Of a DNA stretch of 64,000 nt, positions 61,835-64,000 are shown one piece after another (within the stretch, counting starts at the first letter, position 1; each line of letters starts with the position of its first letter). A program made the position numbers and the translations under genes. The stretch comes from Todiramphus chloris collaris (Eukaryota > Chordata > Aves > Coraciiformes > Alcedinidae). The stretch lies in assembly GCA_025345505.1 (NCBI GenBank), contig JANVCC010000021.1, forward strand, positions 1,818,450-1,882,449, read 5' to 3'. A model generated the notes under the pieces. The model made no database searches. It was not told the origin of the DNA and worked only from the letters and a program-made list of their open reading frames with translations.

Positions 61835-63011
61835 ATTGGCTGTGATGAGGCTGGAATGGGGTGGAGGACAGGGAAGCAGAAACAACACAGCTTGCTTCTC
61901 CTCCAACTGCAAGAGACCGTGTGTCTGCAAGACAAATCAGACTGTTCTGGGCAGGGAGGTTGTAACAAGTGCATCTCAGTACCTGAGAAATCTCAGGATA
62001 TGTCAACATACCAAAAAGTTGTCCCAGTGCTCATACACATCTACTGCTGAAATTACAATGCATTATTAAATCTTGCATACTGTTTTAGAGTTTATTTTAA
62101 TAGCTTCTACAAGCGCACACTTTGGAATATTGAGCCCTTTTGATGATTTACCAAGAAAGGGAATTGGGAAAAAAACCAAAGGTTTCTCTCCTTTAAAAAA
62201 AAAATACAGCCAAAATATACCCTGCAGAGTGTGCGGAAGGCACTGCTCCTTTGGAGCCTTTCACCTTTCCTCGTGCTTTTGCAGAACTGTGAGAAGAAAG
62301 GGGATACCAAAATAGAAAAAGAAAAGTAAAATAACATTAAAGGAAATCTAGGGGTACGGAAAATCGCGACAACACAATCGTTTAGAAGAAGGTCTCATCG
62401 AGGTGTACCGCACCCTGGATTGTAGTGAGAGATAGAGAGAAACTGAGTGGTTGGTTTTGTCAGTGTGATTTGGCAGCCTGCACAGTCCCCAGGGAGTCTC
62501 ATCGAGGGGGATCTGTTCACAGACAGCTTTAGAAGACACGCAGTTTTTAAAACCCCTCCAAATACTGATATCTCAGGACATCTGGGTAAACTTGATAAGC
62601 CAGAATTGCAAATGTAATCGAAACCATTATTTGTCTTGTTTGGTCTTTTAAAGTCCCGTGATTATGATGCAGCCACTTAATTGTCCTTTTCTTATTCTCT
62701 GGAAATGGATTTTGCCCCGTAAGTCCCCCGTAATTTTTACAGAGATAGGCGTTGCAGCCCCCAAGATGTTCACCCTGAGCCTTCATGCTCATGCAACTGC
62801 AATCGCCAGCCATTCTCCCACCTCTCACTTTTTGCTGCTGCTTGTCACCATCTGCAACATGGACTGTCATCTCCTCTGGGCCACAACCGGGTGGTCTTCC
62901 ATCTTCTGCCAAGCTGCTGGGTTTGCTCTCGGGTGTTCCAAATCAACGCAGCAGCAGCTGCATTTCAGATGCGCTGTAGTGGATTTTATTCTTCATCAGT
63001 ACAGTTTCCAT
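61835..63011. other. Intron m-n, unique part, possibly conserved
   Basis: Bases 62540-62790 are repeat-free and carry homeodomain-like motifs ('cacttaattgtcc'). A minus-strand frame of 121 codons covers 62547-62912 but has no visible family match. Confidence 0.45.
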
Positions 63012-63605
63012 CACAGAATCACAGAATGGTAGGGGTTGGAGGGGACCTCTGGAGATCATCGAGACCAATCCCCCTGCCAGAGCAGCACAAAACTAGGGCA
63101 GATCACTCAGAAATGCATCCAGACAGGTCTTGAAAGTCTCCAGAGGAGACTCCACAACCTCTCTGGGGAGTCTCTTCCAGTGCTCTGTAACCCTTACAGT
63201 AAAGAAGTTCTTCCTCATGTTGAGATGGAACTTCCTGTGCTCGAGATTGAATCCATGGCCCCTTGTCCTACGATTCTGTGGTTCTTCAATCATAAGGCAC
63301 AACTGAAAAGAGGTTGTCCCTGCCTTCTTGATGCCCAGCCCTCATGTATTTATAGACATTAAGCCCTAGGTGTCTCAGCCTTTCCTTGTAAGGCAGGTGG
63401 TCCAGAGCCCCTTCATCATCCTCATAGCCTCCATTAGACTCTCTCAAGTAGATCTCTGTCCCTTCTGAACTGGGAAGCCCAGAACTGGACACAATACTCC
63501 AGATGTCTCACCAGGGCAGAGTAGAGGGGGAGGAGAACCTCCCTCAATCTGGCCACACTCTCTTAATGCACCCTCAATCTGGCCACACTCTCTTAATGCA
63601 CCCGT
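63012..63605 (-). mobile_element. CR1 LINE 3' fragment, class A, with internal tandem duplication
   Basis: It begins with two octamers and the class A body. It runs into ORF2 sequence at 'agtagagggggaggagaacc' and ends with a perfect 30-base duplication. It lies about 70 bases before the exon n acceptor. Confidence 0.94.
63541..63600. repeat. Perfect 30-bp tandem duplication inside CR1
   Basis: Bases 63541-63570 and 63571-63600 are identical ('ccctcaatctggccacactc' and ten more). Confidence 0.98.
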
Positions 63606-63677
63606 TGACCGTAAGAGTCGAGAAGGTGACTTAAGTGACACTTTACAATAACGAGTCCAACTTTCCTTTCCTTAAAG

Positions 63678-63803
63678 GCGGTGATGGCAAGCGACTTTGC
63701 AATCCCGAGGTTCCGGTATTTGGAGAAGCTCTTGCTCGTTCATGGCCACTGGTGTTATTCCCGACTCGCCAACATGGTGCTGTATTTCTTCTACAAAAAC
63801 GCA
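63678..63803 (+). CDS. ATP10A: ATP10A exon n: P-domain exit and start of M5
   Basis: This is a phase 0-0 exon of 126 bases after 'cttaaag', with donor GTGAGT. It encodes [20 protein letters not shown], then [20 protein letters not shown] and NA. 'SDFAxxxFRxLxxLLLxHGxWxYxR' is near-invariant in P4-ATPases, and [12 protein letters not shown] is the cytosolic part of M5. M5 continues in an exon outside the window. A minus-strand CR1 ends about 70 bases upstream of this acceptor. Confidence 0.97.
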
Positions 63804-64000
63804 GTGAGTGTTTGACTTGGCAGCTTTCTGTCACCACATGCTTCCAGGGTTTAGTTTGTGCTAAGTGAGTATTAGGTCAGCCTTCAAATGCTTTAGAAAT
63901 AAGCTGCAAAGAGATCTGCAGAGTTGAAAGACAGCTGGCTGCCATTTGCAGGAATACAAGCCCCACTCCATAACAGCTACAGTGTGCTGCTGAACGTGCA

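Larger units (their letters stand above)
17719..63803 (+). other. ATP10A: ATP10A gene, internal part (14 coding exons, both ends outside the window)
   Basis: ATP10A is a P4-type ATPase that flips lipids (phosphatidylcholine and, in some assays, glucosylceramide) to the cytosolic leaflet, mainly at the plasma membrane, together with the CDC50A/TMEM30A subunit. The 14 exons sum to 2628 bases, exactly 876 codons, of a family protein of about 1450-1500 residues. I chose ATP10A over ATP10B and ATP10D from the segment around [18 protein letters not shown] and EKDITPDP, which I remember as typical of ATP10A; this paralogue call is recognition, not a search result. All junctions are GT-AG and phase-compatible, with no stop or frameshift, so the gene looks functional. 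Mammalian ATP10A lies beside UBE3A in the Prader-Willi/Angelman region; nothing here speaks to imprinting in birds. Confidence 0.95.

Noticed and set aside
17719..63803. ATP10B or ATP10D instead of ATP10A
   Set aside because: The Ser/Arg-rich insert and EKDITPDP segment match what I know of ATP10A; the other paralogues differ there. A protein search would settle it.

Overview
This is vertebrate nuclear DNA, almost certainly from a bird. About 35 fragments of the CR1 LINE are recognisable, all with the avian-type 3' end (the octamer ATTCTRTG repeated, preceded by 'ggtcccttccaaccc'). The only gene I can name is ATP10A, a class 5 P4-ATPase (phospholipid flippase), read on the + strand. By my hand boundaries CR1 fills roughly a fifth of the window (about 13 kb). 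That is well above the usual avian level and would fit a CR1-rich lineage such as woodpeckers and relatives or hornbills and hoopoes; this lineage call is inference.

Layout: bases 1-17718 are upstream intron, with no exon I can recognise. Fourteen coding exons follow between 17719 and 63803. All have AG acceptors and GT donors, and the reading frame runs unbroken through every junction for 876 codons. They encode the end of the actuator domain, M3-M4 with the PISL motif, the phosphorylation motif DKTGTLT, the whole nucleotide-binding domain with the ATP10A-type Ser/Arg-rich insert, the TGDK and GDGxND motifs, and the start of M5. The N-terminal exons (M1-M2, the DGET loop) and the C-terminal exons (M6-M10) lie outside the window.

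Introns hold CR1 copies in both orientations (16 plus, 19 minus), in at least three 3'-end classes. For the notes below, class A carries 'ccctgccagagcagg', class B 'ccatgggcagggacacctcccac', shortened here to 'ggcagggacacctccc', and class C 'ccactaaaccatgtcc'. Several copies keep the C-terminal part of the CR1 reverse-transcriptase ORF, always broken. Minor simple and tandem repeats are also present.

Points worth a second look: an unusually coding-like minus-strand ORF pair with splice and poly(A) signals at 6.1-7.1 kb; a CpG-rich patch with a long open frame at 3.1-3.7 kb; a CR1 copy with a perfect 13-bp target-site duplication; antisense CR1 copies within about 10-30 bp of two ATP10A splice donors; inverted CR1 copies flanking the large exon at 44389; and a weak donor on that exon followed by 93 open codons. 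I see no tRNA, rRNA, CRISPR array or intact mobile element, and nothing I would call a proven new system.
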